NCBI GenBank assembly: GCA_021738725.1
Contig: JAIPBE010000011.1
Coordinates: 1-64,000 of the forward strand
Length of the DNA: 64,000 bases
Source: Saprospiraceae bacterium
Lineage (GTDB): Bacteria; Bacteroidota; Bacteroidia; Chitinophagales; Saprospiraceae
Direction of reading: 5' to 3'
In this document: positions 15,001 through 20,837 of the stretch, in pieces
Layout: each line of letters begins with the position of its first letter
Numbering within the stretch: position 1 is the first letter of the stretch
Position numbers and translations under genes: made by a program
Notes under the pieces: generated by a model
The model's input: only the letters and a program-made list of their open reading frames with translations
Database searches by the model: none
Told to the model about the DNA's origin: nothing

Positions 15001-18000
15001 TCGCTCCAGATCCGATCGAGACAGAGATCTCCGTGATCAACGAAACCTGCGACACACTGGGTAGTATCACCCTGGAGGTCACAGGAGGCACGATGCCATA
15101 CAAGTTCGATTGGGATCATCTGCCGGGCACGAATAATGTCCAGAACCTGGTCGATCTAAATGCGGGCATTTACAGCTGCACCATTACAGATGATCATGGA
15201 TGTACTCTTGTATTGGGTGCGATTGTGATCGAGGACATGTGTAATCCTTGCCCACCATCTCTGGATTCACTGACAGTTTATACCAGTAATTGTGATGAAC
15301 CTGGATGTGTCTGTCTGGAGATCCCTCTGGCAAACTACCATGAGTACGTAGTCCTTTGGAACGGTGATCTCTATGACGAGCCGGTTTCCGGTTGCCAGTT
15401 TGATTCAGTCATCGCCTATACGTACTACACACTACTCGGCTTTGGATATGCCGGTCCATATGACCTGCAATCCTGGACGGTTAACGGACAAGTGTATTCC
15501 GGCATCTTCCAGGATGTGGAAGATCTGGTGGATTCGATGAATGTTTGGGATCCAACAGGCAACTGGATGCAATTGCCCAGTCAGTTACTGATCGTTGGAG
15601 GTGACTTCTCCAAAGTCTACGGCATGATGCAGGTGAAGCAATTAGCCTTCCCGAATTCGTATGCAGAAATTGGATTCAATTATGGTATCGTATCTACGAC
15701 TACGAAGCTTCTCTTACCTGTTGGTACTCATGAACTGGTGATCTACAAACAGGGAGAAAACTGTGGAGATACACTGATCGTGACCGTGATCTGCCAGCCA
15801 GATTCTATGCTGACGACAGATACATTATATGTCCAGGTCCCCGTCAATGAGTCGAAGACCACTTGTGTAGAACTTGAACCAGACTTTGATGATGGTCAGG
15901 TGACCTATGCATTGTGTGACGGCTCGACGGATGGAGCCTCCAACTATGGAGAATGGGTTATCGGTGGCGATGGTTGTCTGACATACACCGCCTTCGATGA
16001 TCCGGGTATATTCATCGATGAGATCTGCTTGGTGGCCTGCAATGGTTCGGGTGAATGCGATACAACGATCATCATCGTTTCGATTACCCCCAAAGCTCCG
16101 CCTACCAAGGAGACCTTGTATATGACTCTGCCGGTCAATACCACGGATACGCTCTGTGTGACCCTCGAGCCCATGTTTGATCCATTTACGACCACATTCG
16201 CCCTGGCGGATGGCAGTACAATGAGTGGATCTACATTCGGTTCCTGGACCTTGAGTGAAGCCGGTTGTCTTATCTATAATGCAGGAAACATTCCTGGAAG
16301 TGGTGTTGACACGATCCTCGTGATTGCAACCAATACCATGGGTACCCATGATACCACCTGCATCATTGTGACCATCACGGAAACAATGCCTTGTGAGGTA
16401 TCTGTAGATACGATCCAGGTTTCTATCGAAGTCAATTCCTCGGATCAGATCTGTGTCGAACTGGAAGAATGTATGGATGAGGTGTCCACCTCCTATGGTA
16501 CTTGCTCTGGCGTAAATGCGGGCATTACAAATTATGGCGAATGGACACTCAATGTGAATACCGGATGCATCAATTATGCTTCCGGAACCACAGTGGGTGA
16601 TCAGGTTGACACACTGTGTGTGATCGCCTGTGATTCGGTTGCTAATGTTTGTGACACGACATATGTCATTATTACGATCACTGAAAAAGTGCCTTGCACT
16701 GCTGAGATCGACACCATCGAAGTGAGTCTGGAAGTCAATACACAGTCTACCATCTGCTTAGAATTGGAGCCGTGCATGGATCCATTGATCACGATCCTGT
16801 CAAGCTGTGATGGCTTGACAAGTGGGGTGACCAACTATGGCCAATGGGTGATCGATCCGTTCACCGGATGTATTATCTATACAGCAAGCGATACGCCTGG
16901 TGATCAAGTGGACACGTTGTGTATGGTCGCTTGCGATTCTGTTGCCAATGTGTGTGATACCACCTATATCATTATCACGATCACGGAGGATGAACCTTGT
17001 GAAAGTGAGACCGAAACGATATATGTGAGTATTCCAGTCAATGGTGCAGCATTCGCTTGTGCCAAACTGGAAGCCTGTATGGATTCTACAGCACTTGCCT
17101 ACACAACATGTGATGGCCAGAGTAGTGGAACGACAAACTATGGTAGCTGGACGCTGGATGAAACAGCGGGTTGTCTCAATTATACAGCTGGCGATGTGCC
17201 GGGCTTGTATGTGGATACGCTCTGTGTGATTGCCTGCGATTCAGTGAATAATGTATGCGATACGACCTATGTGATTGTGACCATTACACCGGATTGCCCC
17301 GATATCCTGAAGGATGAGGTGGTCAATATCAATATCATGGATTGTGCTGGTGAAGCCACGTACTGTCTGGATATTCCACTGGATCAGATCGTGAATTACA
17401 CCTTCGAGGAAGATGGATTGCCATTCAACGGAATTGTGGATGGTTGTGACTTCGATTCCTTGTTCGGCTATAATTACTCATTGATCCCGGGTCAGGGGAA
17501 TGCCGGCCCATACCATTTGGATGAATGGTCGATCAATGGAGTGATCTACAGTGGCACATTCCAGGATCTGAATGGTCTTGTCGATTCGATGAACACTTGG
17601 GATCCTGCCGGAAACTGGGTCGTTGATAACGTGATCCTGAATATCATTGGTGGTGATAAAGTCTCCGATTATGGTCCATTACGGATCACTCAGATCAATA
17701 CATTCGTGAAGGCCAATATCCAATTGAATGACTTGTTGCGACCTTTCGGAACATTGGTAGCTGTAGACACCGGTCTGCATGTCATTGTGATCACCGACAT
17801 CGCCACGGGTTGTATGGATACGCTGACATTGAATGTCAACTGTTTCGATTGTCCTGAGCTGTATACTGGTTCAGATACCCTCGAGTTGGCCGATTGCAAC
17901 GATGTTGCTTCCATCTGTCTCGATGTGGATGTAATGGATATTCAGGGTGGTTATACGATCCTGGATAACGGTAATCCATATCAGGGTGGGGTAGAGCCTT

Positions 18001-19757
18001 GCACTGTGGATTCACTCCTCTCGTACAATTACTTCGCAGTTGTGAATGCTGATCCACAAGGCCCTTACACCATTGAATACTGGGTCGTGAATGGACAGTG
18101 GTATGGTGCAGAGGTGGCCGATATTCAGGGATTGGTTGATTCAATGAATATGTGGGATCCAAATGGAAACTGGATATTGGATGAAGCGACCCAAATGATC
18201 ATCGGCGGTAGTGGTCTGAATGACTATGGACTGTTACGGATATTGAAGGGTGGAAATGAGCTTGCAATTCTGCAGCCGAACATCCTCCTGATTCCAGTCG
18301 GCACGAAGATCAGTCTGACACCTGGTACTCACCAGCTGGTCATCACGACGATTGCTACAGGTTGTATGAATACCTACAATATTGAGGTGGAATGTCTGAT
18401 AACTCCACCGGATTACGATGTCATAGATACCCTGGTTGTCCTGGGTGACACCGATACGCTGTGTCTGGATATCGATGACGTGGGTATCATTACCGGATTC
18501 ACGAATCTCTGTCCGGAGTTGTCGGATGGCAACGCCAGCATCCAGTGGTTTACAGGAACGAATTGCTTTGCCTACACCGGCTTGAATATCGGCGTAGATA
18601 CCTTCTGCATCGAGATCTGTGGTGATCTGGGTTGCGATTCGACCATGGTGATCATTCATGTGGTGCCACCGACGATGAGTACGGATACACTGGAGACGAC
18701 GATCCTCATCGGATTTACAGACACCCTGTGTCTGAGCCCGCAGATCACCGGTCAGATCGATACCGTCTACAATATCTGTCCCGCCGCCTCAGGTATGTTT
18801 GCTGACATTGTGTCCATTGATGGAACGCCTTGTCTGGAAATTACTGGGGAAGCGATCGGATCAGATACGGCTTGTATCGTCATCTGCGATGATCTCGGAA
18901 ACTGTGACACCACTATTGTCATCATCCATGTTGTACCACCTACTGGTAATGTGGTGGTCTATAACATTGAAGTAGATCAGGACTCGGTGCATTGTCTGGA
19001 CCTGAGTGAACTCAGTGGTACAGTGGTCAGTGTAACTGATATCTGCGCTGATCCGGAAACGACAGTAGACTGGACCATCAATGACACGACACTGTGTATT
19101 GAATTCACTGGATTGTCAATTGGATCCGACACGGCCTGTATCGTGTTCTGTGATGCAATCGCGTGTGATACCACGATCATCATTGTGAATGTCACACAAT
19201 CGGGAGGTCCTGTTGAAGAACCACCAGTGGCTGTGAATGACTCCGCCTCAGTGAAGGAGAACCGGACCATCATGATCAATGTGATGATGAATGACACGAT
19301 CAATGGAGTATTCACTGGAGGAGGCATCGTCAATGGCCCACAACGAGGTACCGTGACCGGAACATTACCGGGCAACTTTACCTACAAGCCGCAAGTAGGC
19401 TTCTGTGACGGAGTGGATTCATTTACCTACTACATTGCTAATGCAGTCGGAATGGATACGGCAACCGTCTACGTGACAGTGGTCTGCCGGACACTGAAGA
19501 TCTACAGTGGCTTCTCACCGAATGGTGACGACGTCAACGATGTGTTTATGATCGATGGCATCGATGATTATCCAGACAACGAGGTGACTGTCTTTAATCG
19601 CTGGGGGAACCAGGTATACCACAAACGTGGATACACCACCGATGGTGGATGGGATGGACGTTGGGAAGGTAATGACCTGCCAGATGGTACATACTTCTAT
19701 ATCATCCGGGATGGAGAAGGTGAATCCTACTCCGGTTATGTTCAGATCCACCGATAG
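1..19757 (+). CDS. Giant secreted HYR-like repeat adhesin (5' end outside window), T9SS type B cargo
   Basis: The frame is open from base 3 with repeat sequence, so the protein starts upstream; the GTG at 27 is just a repeat valine. At least 6,580 residues are visible. Order: 57 HYR-like units of ~79-81 aa (to ~13642), each normally with four cysteines in the pattern ECD...DNCD...CPD...NCGN; seven SprB-like repeats (13645-15246); a three-copy ~180-aa domain and ~100-aa repeats (15250-19200); a cadherin-like domain beginning PPVAVNDSASV (~19219-19490); and a terminal GFSPNGDDVNDVF...NRWGNQVY domain (19493-19757), the gliding-motility-associated C-terminal (type B) T9SS sorting domain. That tail supports export across the outer membrane and attachment or release at the surface (family knowledge). 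An adhesin or surface-filament role is inference. A PorP/SprF gene follows downstream, as in sprB-sprF pairs. The paired cysteines suggest disulfide-stabilised beta-sandwich beads. Confidence 0.9.
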   Translation, partial: TVEDTTPPVFDNKPVDITVECDAVPVPEVVTAHDNCDLDVDVTFNEVKTDGSCPDYYTLTRTWIAIDNCGNASTHVQKVTVEDTTPPVFDNKPADITVECDAVPVAEVVTATDNCDLDVDVTYNEVKTDGSCPDYYTLTRTWIAIDNCGNAATHVQKVTVEDTTPPVFDNKPVDITVECDGVPVAEVVTAHDNCDLDVDVTYNEVKTDGSCPDYYTLTRTWIAIDNCGNAATHVQKVTVEDTTPPVFDNEPADITVECDAVPVAEVVTATDNCDLDVDVTYNEVKTDGSCPDAYTLTRTWIAIDNCGNAATHVQKVTVEDTTPPVFDNKPVDITVECDAVPVPEVVTAHDNCDLDVDVTYNKVKTDGSCPDYYTLTRTWIAIDNCGNAATHVQKVTVEDTTPPVFDNKPADITVECDAVPVPEVVTAMDNCDLDVDVTYNEVKTDGSCPDYYTLTRTWIAIDNCGNAATHVQKVTVEDTTPPVFDNKPADITVECDAVPVPEVVTATDNCDLDVDVTFNEVKTDGSCPDYYTLTRTWIAIDNCGNAATHVQKVTVEDTTPPVFDNEPADITVECDAVPVAEVVTATDNCDLDVQVTYNEVKTDGSCPDSYTLTRTWIAIDNCGNVTTHVQTVTVEDTTPPVFDNTPGDVTVECDAVPTAEVVTATDNCDLNVDVTYNEVKTDGNCPDSYTLTRTWIAIDNCGNATTHVQKVSVEDTTPPVFDNKPADITVECSEVPLPEVVTAHDNCDLDVQVTFNEIKTNGSCPDYYTLTRTWIAIDNCGNAATHVQKVTVEDTTPPVFDNKPADITVECDAVPVPEVVTATDNCDLDVDVTFNEVKTDGSCPDYYILTRSWIAIDNCGNATTHVQKVTVEDTTPPVFDNKPADITVECDAVPVAEVVTATDNCDLDVQVTYNEVKTDGSCPDYYTLTRTWIAIDNCGNATTHVQKVTVEDTTPPVFDNKPADITVECDAVPVAEVVTAHDNCDLDVQVTYNEVKTDGSCPDYYTLTRTWIAIDNCGNAATHVQKVTVEDTTPPVFDNKPADITVECDAVPVAEVVTAHDNCDLDVQVTYNEVKTDGSCPDYYTLTRTWIAIDNCGNATTHVQKVNVEDTTPPVFDNKPADITVECDAVPTPPVVTAQDNCDLDVQVTYNQVRTDGSCPDYYTLTRTWIAIDNCGNASTHVQKVTVEDTTPPVLNNKPADITVECDAIPTAEIVTATDNCDQNVQVTYNQVRTDGSCPDSYTLTRTWIALDNCGNATTHVQKVNVQDTTPPVFTSTPGDITVECDGIPPAPPVAATDNCDLDVHVTYNEVLTAGSCANNGTLTRTWIAIDNCGNATTHIQKVTIEDTTDPTFDNAPADITVECDLVPAPPVVTASDNCDLDVQVTYSQVKTDGPCPDSYSLSRTWIATDECDNKSTHTQTITVQDTKPPVFTNKPANITVECDAVPAPPVVTATDNCDQNVVVTFTEVHTDGSCPDTYILTRTWIAIDNCDNASTHSQKVTVRDTKSPVFDNKPADITVECDAVPTPPVVTATDNCDQNVTVTFSEVRTDGNCPDTYVLTRTWLALDNCDNPATHVQKVSVRDTKAPVFLTTPTDLTVNCDEVPPLFVPEVEDNCDADVIVTLAETVLPGNCTNSIIIQRVWTAKDNCNNTAQVSQKITTEDTEPPVLIGVPDDNTVECGVEDIPPVPVVTATDNCDLVVSVVFTEVIVDGTCPGNYTVIRTWTASDNCGNTSSDQQNIFVGDNSAPSFIIPPANVTVECDAVPTPANVTAEDACDDDILVSFTEVKEDGSCPDSYTLIRTWTATDICDNASTHTQRVTVKDTTPPVLNNKPADITVDCDETVAVPTITATDNCDINVTVTYSSVITPGNCPGNYIETRTWLALDNCDNPTTHVQKITFVDKDPPVFTSTPADITVDCSSVPPAEDLQAIDACGTVFIAFNEAFLPGICAGNYTLTRTWEAVDQCGNTTSVQQVVVVTNNSVPTFDNVPGDITVECDNIPTAPTLTADNDCGANVDVDFTETRQDGACPDSYLLIRVWTASDDCGNTAKVTQNITVRDTKAPVFTFKPADVTVECNAVPNAATLTANDNCDINVNVTFNEVKTPGTCVDSYILTRTWIAIDNCGNASTHVQKVTVEDKTPPVLSAIPEDVTAECGAINIPTVPTVTATDNCDPSVSVSFLETKVDGACPDSYTLYRLWTATDNCGNTTTGQQIISVGDNTAPEFTINPGDLTVECSAVPGVANVTATDNCDVNVTVTFNEVRTNGSCPDSYVLTRTWIAVDNCDNANTHVQKITVRDTTKPELVGVPADVTAECGIINIPTEPVVTATDNCDVDVFVSFLETTIDGGCPDSYSIIRRWTATDNCGNSTSAEQTISVGDNTPPEFTTILTDVTVECDAIPGAGTIVATDNCDNLVTVSYNEVVTPGICENSYSITRTWIAIDNCDNAATQVQKITVIDSKPPVLVGLPGDVTADCGSNNIPPVATVTGTDNCDADVAVSFSETKIDGNCPDSYTLVRTWTATDNCGNTAKGSQEIQVGDITPPVFDSKPADITVDCDAVPGPSLVTANDDCDANVTVTYNQVKTPGSCVNSYILTRTWVAIDNCDNASTHTQKITVIDQTPPVLVGVPADITANCDGGDIPTPAVVTATDNCDNSVQVIFAETKVDGSCPDSYTLTRVWTATDNCGNTVSGKQTISVGDVTPPEFVSTPVDLTVECDAIPSAGNVVAVDDCDANVTVTFSEVITNGSCADSYVITRTWIAIDNCDNANTHAQKITVFDKTPPVLVGVPADITANCDGGNIPPVPTVTATDNCDNNVIVTFTETQIDGSCPNSFTLIRSWTATDNCGNTTTGEQQISIGDTTPPEFDVDPADLTVECDAIPTVTAVSATDNCDPDVTVTFSEVITNGACTNEFVITRTWIAIDNCDNANTLVQTITVIDETAPVLVNVPADVTSDCDGTSIPPVATVTATDNCDTNVEVTFAETKVDGACPNSFTLIRVWTATDNCGNTATGEQKISVGDTTPPEFDVDPQDVTVQCDNIPGPTAVWATDNCDPDVAVTFSEVITPGNCTDAFSITRTWVAIDNCDNANTLVQVITVIDDTPPVLVGVPEDITGECNDDGMPPPIANVSATDNCDADVSITLVEVMVDGPCEGTYVLTRIWTATDNCGNTASDQQVITAVDQTPPAVGAIPADVTVQCDAIPTAPSVDAYDLCAGTFVATLSEEVLPGICENAYTLIRTWTATDPCGNSSALTQTITVIDSKPPVLGPVPKDVMLDCDGGDVPPANTVTATDNCDANVDVTLVETETPGLCDGSYILTRVWTATDNCGNTATKKQVITVGDATPPVLVGLPSDATVECDAVPVPATVVADDVCDDDVDVLFSEQIIPGSCPDAFTLIRTWTAEDDCGNATSASQTILVQDTKAPVLIGVPDDITADCDGGDVPPVATVTATDNCDVNVTITFTETTVEGGCAGSILVTRTWTATDNCGNTATGVQLISIGDATPPVLVGVPADATVECDEIIDPLTVTAEDACDDDVEVSYTESIIDGACEDSYTLIRTWVASDECGNTSWATQNLVVEDTTPPIMTGVPVDMTGECNDDGMPPPIANVSATDNCDADVTIVLTETYVDGPCEGTYVLTRLWTATDNCGNTATGSHTITAIDGLPPALGAVPVDVTIQCDQALPAPPAVFAEDLCSGDIDPILTEETVPGTCENSYKVIRTWTATDPCGNSAALSQTITVTDTKAPVLGPVPKDVMLDCDGGDVPPANTVTATDNCDADVEVTLVETEAPGLCDGSYTVTRVWTATDNCGNTATKKQVITVGDATPPVFVGLPLDATVECDAVPVPATVVAEDVCDDDVDVLFSEQIIPGSCPDAFTLIRTWTAEDDCGNATSASQTILVQDTKSPVLIGVPDDITADCDGGDVPPVATVTATDNCDVNVTITFTETEVEGGCVGSFLVTRTWTATDNCGNTATGVQLISIGDATPPVLVGVPADATVECDEIIDPSTVTAEDACDDDVEVTYTEVVIEGACEDSYTLIRTWVASDECGNTSWATQNLVVEDTTPPIMTGVPVDMTGECNDDGMPPPIANVSATDNCDADVTIVLTETYVDGPCAGTYVLTRLWTATDNCGNTATGSHTITAIDGLPPALGAVPVDVTIQCDQALPTPPAVFAEDLCSGDIDPILTEETVPGTCENSYKVIRTWTATDPCGNSAALSQTITVTDNKAPVLGPVPKDVTLDCDGGDVPPAITVTATDNCDLNVEVTFTETEVAGNCAGSYTITRLWVATDNCGNTSSKVQHVYVGDESAPVILGVPDDITLDCSTDDPPLPIVTAEDVCDPNVSLTLEETKVDGTCEGSYTLTRTWTATDHCDNSATASYTIVIGDQSPPVFVGILPADITIECDADVPTAAALTAEDNCDPNIDVLFDEVITPGICPQSYTITRTWEAEDDCGNGVSHVQVILVEDTTAPIIEGVPADVTINLSLGEVVPGIPMDIVATDNCDDNVTLSFDEEVVAGTCGYTLVRTWTGEDNCGNMAIQSQTITVIDGLEVELTINHKTCDKLGGIAVTVIMGQTPIIYNWADLPGVVDVDVRTDLEAGTYSLTITDANGCSKVYEEIIVKDECNCVYPEVDTILITQPTCAGGDGMIEILLVNDLSDFLFMWEPNVSSTNKASQLNAGKYDVRIVYKDNPECLIKLTIMLTNPDAPEAEVVHTTPESCAGADGSATLSPETYMYTWSDGGSGYFRDDLEAGMYSVVVTDTVTNCVSEIQVSIGQVDSLEIEIVSTTAETCAGAYGTAQLSPGLYIYVWSDLGVGDVRDNLKAGTYTVTATDTKTGCTATLDVTIDLENTLITSTVINSMPTCQQDNGSVTINVTGGSGSYNYSWGAGATKDNLTSGTYHVTVTDEVSLCEDVVTFTLFDQVPGVTVLADSVITLTCWNSANGKLEYQLVPDTAFALPATVVFVDATGSTVENGSLTVGEYCLKVSDANGCFAGEFCFTVLAPDPIETEISVINETCDTLGSITLEVTGGTMPYKFDWDHLPGTNNVQNLVDLNAGIYSCTITDDHGCTLVLGAIVIEDMCNPCPPSLDSLTVYTSNCDEPGCVCLEIPLANYHEYVVLWNGDLYDEPVSGCQFDSVIAYTYYTLLGFGYAGPYDLQSWTVNGQVYSGIFQDVEDLVDSMNVWDPTGNWMQLPSQLLIVGGDFSKVYGMMQVKQLAFPNSYAEIGFNYGIVSTTTKLLLPVGTHELVIYKQGENCGDTLIVTVICQPDSMLTTDTLYVQVPVNESKTTCVELEPDFDDGQVTYALCDGSTDGASNYGEWVIGGDGCLTYTAFDDPGIFIDEICLVACNGSGECDTTIIIVSITPKAPPTKETLYMTLPVNTTDTLCVTLEPMFDPFTTTFALADGSTMSGSTFGSWTLSEAGCLIYNAGNIPGSGVDTILVIATNTMGTHDTTCIIVTITETMPCEVSVDTIQVSIEVNSSDQICVELEECMDEVSTSYGTCSGVNAGITNYGEWTLNVNTGCINYASGTTVGDQVDTLCVIACDSVANVCDTTYVIITITEKVPCTAEIDTIEVSLEVNTQSTICLELEPCMDPLITILSSCDGLTSGVTNYGQWVIDPFTGCIIYTASDTPGDQVDTLCMVACDSVANVCDTTYIIITITEDEPCESETETIYVSIPVNGAAFACAKLEACMDSTALAYTTCDGQSSGTTNYGSWTLDETAGCLNYTAGDVPGLYVDTLCVIACDSVNNVCDTTYVIVTITPDCPDILKDEVVNINIMDCAGEATYCLDIPLDQIVNYTFEEDGLPFNGIVDGCDFDSLFGYNYSLIPGQGNAGPYHLDEWSINGVIYSGTFQDLNGLVDSMNTWDPAGNWVVDNVILNIIGGDKVSDYGPLRITQINTFVKANIQLNDLLRPFGTLVAVDTGLHVIVITDIATGCMDTLTLNVNCFDCPELYTGSDTLELADCNDVASICLDVDVMDIQGGYTILDNGNPYQGGVEPCTVDSLLSYNYFAVVNADPQGPYTIEYWVVNGQWYGAEVADIQGLVDSMNMWDPNGNWILDEATQMIIGGSGLNDYGLLRILKGGNELAILQPNILLIPVGTKISLTPGTHQLVITTIATGCMNTYNIEVECLITPPDYDVIDTLVVLGDTDTLCLDIDDVGIITGFTNLCPELSDGNASIQWFTGTNCFAYTGLNIGVDTFCIEICGDLGCDSTMVIIHVVPPTMSTDTLETTILIGFTDTLCLSPQITGQIDTVYNICPAASGMFADIVSIDGTPCLEITGEAIGSDTACIVICDDLGNCDTTIVIIHVVPPTGNVVVYNIEVDQDSVHCLDLSELSGTVVSVTDICADPETTVDWTINDTTLCIEFTGLSIGSDTACIVFCDAIACDTTIIIVNVTQSGGPVEEPPVAVNDSASVKENRTIMINVMMNDTINGVFTGGGIVNGPQRGTVTGTLPGNFTYKPQVGFCDGVDSFTYYIANAVGMDTATVYVTVVCRTLKIYSGFSPNGDDVNDVFMIDGIDDYPDNEVTVFNRWGNQVYHKRGYTTDGGWDGRWEGNDLPDGTYFYIIRDGEGESYSGYVQIHR
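27..5003 (+). repeat. 21 tandem HYR-like units of exactly 237 bp
   Basis: Unit starts fall at 27, 264, 501 and so on, every 237 bp to 4767, and the next unit begins at 5004. Phase is kept across all 21 units with no indel. The first 16 (27-3818) are nearly identical at DNA level and differ mainly at a few positions, for example VPVPEV/VPVAEV and TAHDNCD/TATDNCD/TAMDNCD, combined in mosaic fashion. Units 17-21 are more diverged. The array continues to the left window edge, so total copy number is unknown. The pattern fits recent amplification plus gene conversion (inference). Confidence 0.95.
6429..9308 (+). repeat. Six tandem 480-bp two-domain HYR units
   Basis: Corresponding A-type domains start at 6429, 6909, 7389, 7869, 8349, 8829 and 9309, exactly 480 bp apart. 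Each dyad is a longer A unit (243 bp; VPADVTA.C opening, WTATDNCGNT, ending in GD) plus a 237-bp B unit (P.DLTVECDAIP opening, WIAIDNCDNA). Copies are clearly diverged but in perfect register, so duplication proceeded by pairs here rather than by single domains. Confidence 0.92.
9792..12683 (+). repeat. Two tandem 1446-bp six-domain HYR super-units
   Basis: Copy 1 is 9792-11237 and copy 2 is 11238-12683. Landmarks repeat at +1446: GPVPKDV at 9798, 11244 and, less conserved, 12690; and the IMTGVPVDM junction at 10745 and 12191. Reading the two 482-residue copies side by side I count about 20 amino-acid differences. The flanking domains at 9309-9791 resemble the last third of the unit and the domain from 12684 its first, so a more diverged set of six-domain units once extended further on both sides (inference). 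Confidence 0.92.
13645..15246 (+). repeat. Seven SprB-like repeats of the giant adhesin
   Basis: Seven ~75-80-aa modules carry the SprB-repeat signature: an early cysteine in a TC.....G context, an aromatic strand ending YxW or FxW, then LxAGTYxVTxTD and a second cysteine. The same family makes up most of the two other large adhesins in this window. Here the modules are diverged from each other and sit between the HYR-like stalk and the C-terminal modules. Confidence 0.8.
15250..18398 (+). other. Three copies of an unrecognised ~180-aa domain (copies at 15250-15797, 17292-17846, 17847-18398)
   Basis: All three copies share, in order: a cysteine-rich opening with CLxI or CLDV, DS...Y.Y, the core GPY..(Q/D/E).W.(V/I)NG..Y, a D....LVDSMN.WDP.GNW block, an I.GG....YG stretch, and a closing TG.H.(V/L)(V/I)I....GC.(D/N)T segment ending in a cysteine. 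Copies 2 and 3 are tandem. Copy 1 is separated from them by five ~100-aa repeats. I do not recognise the fold or family, and no enzymatic motif is evident. Confidence 0.75.
15801..17291 (+). repeat. Five tandem ~100-aa repeats (VPVN...VELEP...DTLCVIACDSV type)
   Basis: Five ~290-300-bp units begin near 15801, 16096, 16392, 16695 and 16995. Each opens with a D/E-T-(L/I) strand and a PVN or EVN turn, followed by C.(E/K)LE, (T/S)NYG.W, GC..Y.A, VDTLC..AC and TTY(V/I)I.(T)IT. Three shorter related modules (DTLCLDI..., HVVPPT linkers) lie at about 18415-19200. These look like extracellular beta-sandwich repeats. I cannot assign them to a named family. Confidence 0.75.
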
Positions 19758-19764
19758 ACTTTAA

Positions 19765-19804
19765 GAGCGCACCCGTAATTAAAAATGGGTGCGCTCCTTT
19801 TTTA
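19765..19804 (+). terminator. Rho-independent terminator-like hairpin between the giant adhesin and the PorP/SprF gene
   Basis: A perfect 10-bp stem (gagcgcaccc at 19765-19774, gggtgcgctc at 19787-19796) with a 12-nt A/T-rich loop is followed by a T-rich tail (cttttttat). It lies 8 bp after the adhesin stop and ends about 19 bp before the next ATG, so it could end the giant transcript or attenuate read-through. Confidence 0.85.
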
Positions 19805-19822
19805 TCTTAAATCGCCAAGACA

Positions 19823-20830
19823 ATGAAATTCCCTTCTTTACAAACACTGGTCTTTGGTCTGATGCTTGGTCCTGTTTTGTTGGTCGCCCAACAAGATGCC
19901 ATGTTCACCAAATACATGTTTAATACGCTGGTCTACAATCCAGCTTATGCGGGTAGTCACGACCACTTGTCCATCAACGCACTTCATCGCGGTCAATGGT
20001 GGGGGATCGATGGCGCTCCGACCACACAGACGCTCTCTGTGCATAGTCCGGTCAATGACCGTGTTGGATTGGGTCTGTCTTTGATCAATGATAACATCGG
20101 GCCAACGGGTTCCACCCAATTGAATGCGGTTTATGCATACCGGATCCCGATCGGCGTGGGGAAGTTGTCCATCGGTCTTCAGGCGGGGGTATTCCAGTGG
20201 CGTGCTGATTGGAGCAAACTGAATTTTTTTGACCCCCAAAGCCAGGACCCGGCCTATCGAGAGATGCAACCAACTCGATGGCTACCTAATTTTGGGGCGG
20301 GTGTTTATTATCAGTCACCAAAGTTCTTCATTGGCTTCAGCTCTCCTCACCTGGTCAATTATGATTTGCGGAAGAAGGATTCAACGGAGCCAGATAACCT
20401 GCCAGCAGCTCAGATCTATCGTCATTATTATGCGTTTACGGGAGCGGCCATCCCATTAAATGGTGATGCATTGGTCTTCCGTCCGACGTTGTTGGTGAAG
20501 AACGTGGGCCTTTTTGGAGATGCCAAGAATGCTCGTGGGCGTATTGCTGCACCGACCGAGTTTGATCTCGACCTGGCCCTCTTATTTAGCCAGAAGATCT
20601 GGCTGGGCGTGTCTTACCGATCTTCATTTCAAGCCATTGATGGGACCAGTTCTGTGGACTCCGGAGATATTTGGGCAGGTCTGAACCTGCGAAATGGATT
20701 GCGTATCGGGGCCGCCTATGATTACACACTGACAGATCTCCAATCCTTCGCCGGCGGCTCCTATGAACTGATGTTGGGGTATGATTTCAGCTACGAAGTA
20801 GACCGAATCATTACGCCAAGATATTTCTAA
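19823..20830 (+). CDS. PorP/SprF-family T9SS-associated outer-membrane protein
   Basis: This is a 335-aa protein with an N-terminal signal peptide (hydrophobic run ending LLVAQQ). Directly after it comes the family hallmark opening FTKYMFNTLVYNPAYAGS. The rest is typical of a beta-barrel: alternating polar/apolar strands, glycine- and aromatic-rich, ending in YEVDRIITPRYF with a C-terminal aromatic residue. Members of this family (PorP of Porphyromonas, SprF of Flavobacterium) are encoded next to type B T9SS cargo and are needed for export or surface anchoring of that partner, so the likely partner is the giant adhesin just upstream. The ATG at 19823 is chosen because the signal peptide starts there. 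A hairpin separates the two genes, so expression may need read-through or a local promoter I cannot identify. Confidence 0.9.
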   Translation: MKFPSLQTLVFGLMLGPVLLVAQQDAMFTKYMFNTLVYNPAYAGSHDHLSINALHRGQWWGIDGAPTTQTLSVHSPVNDRVGLGLSLINDNIGPTGSTQLNAVYAYRIPIGVGKLSIGLQAGVFQWRADWSKLNFFDPQSQDPAYREMQPTRWLPNFGAGVYYQSPKFFIGFSSPHLVNYDLRKKDSTEPDNLPAAQIYRHYYAFTGAAIPLNGDALVFRPTLLVKNVGLFGDAKNARGRIAAPTEFDLDLALLFSQKIWLGVSYRSSFQAIDGTSSVDSGDIWAGLNLRNGLRIGAAYDYTLTDLQSFAGGSYELMLGYDFSYEVDRIITPRYF

Positions 20831-20837
20831 GGCAGGG

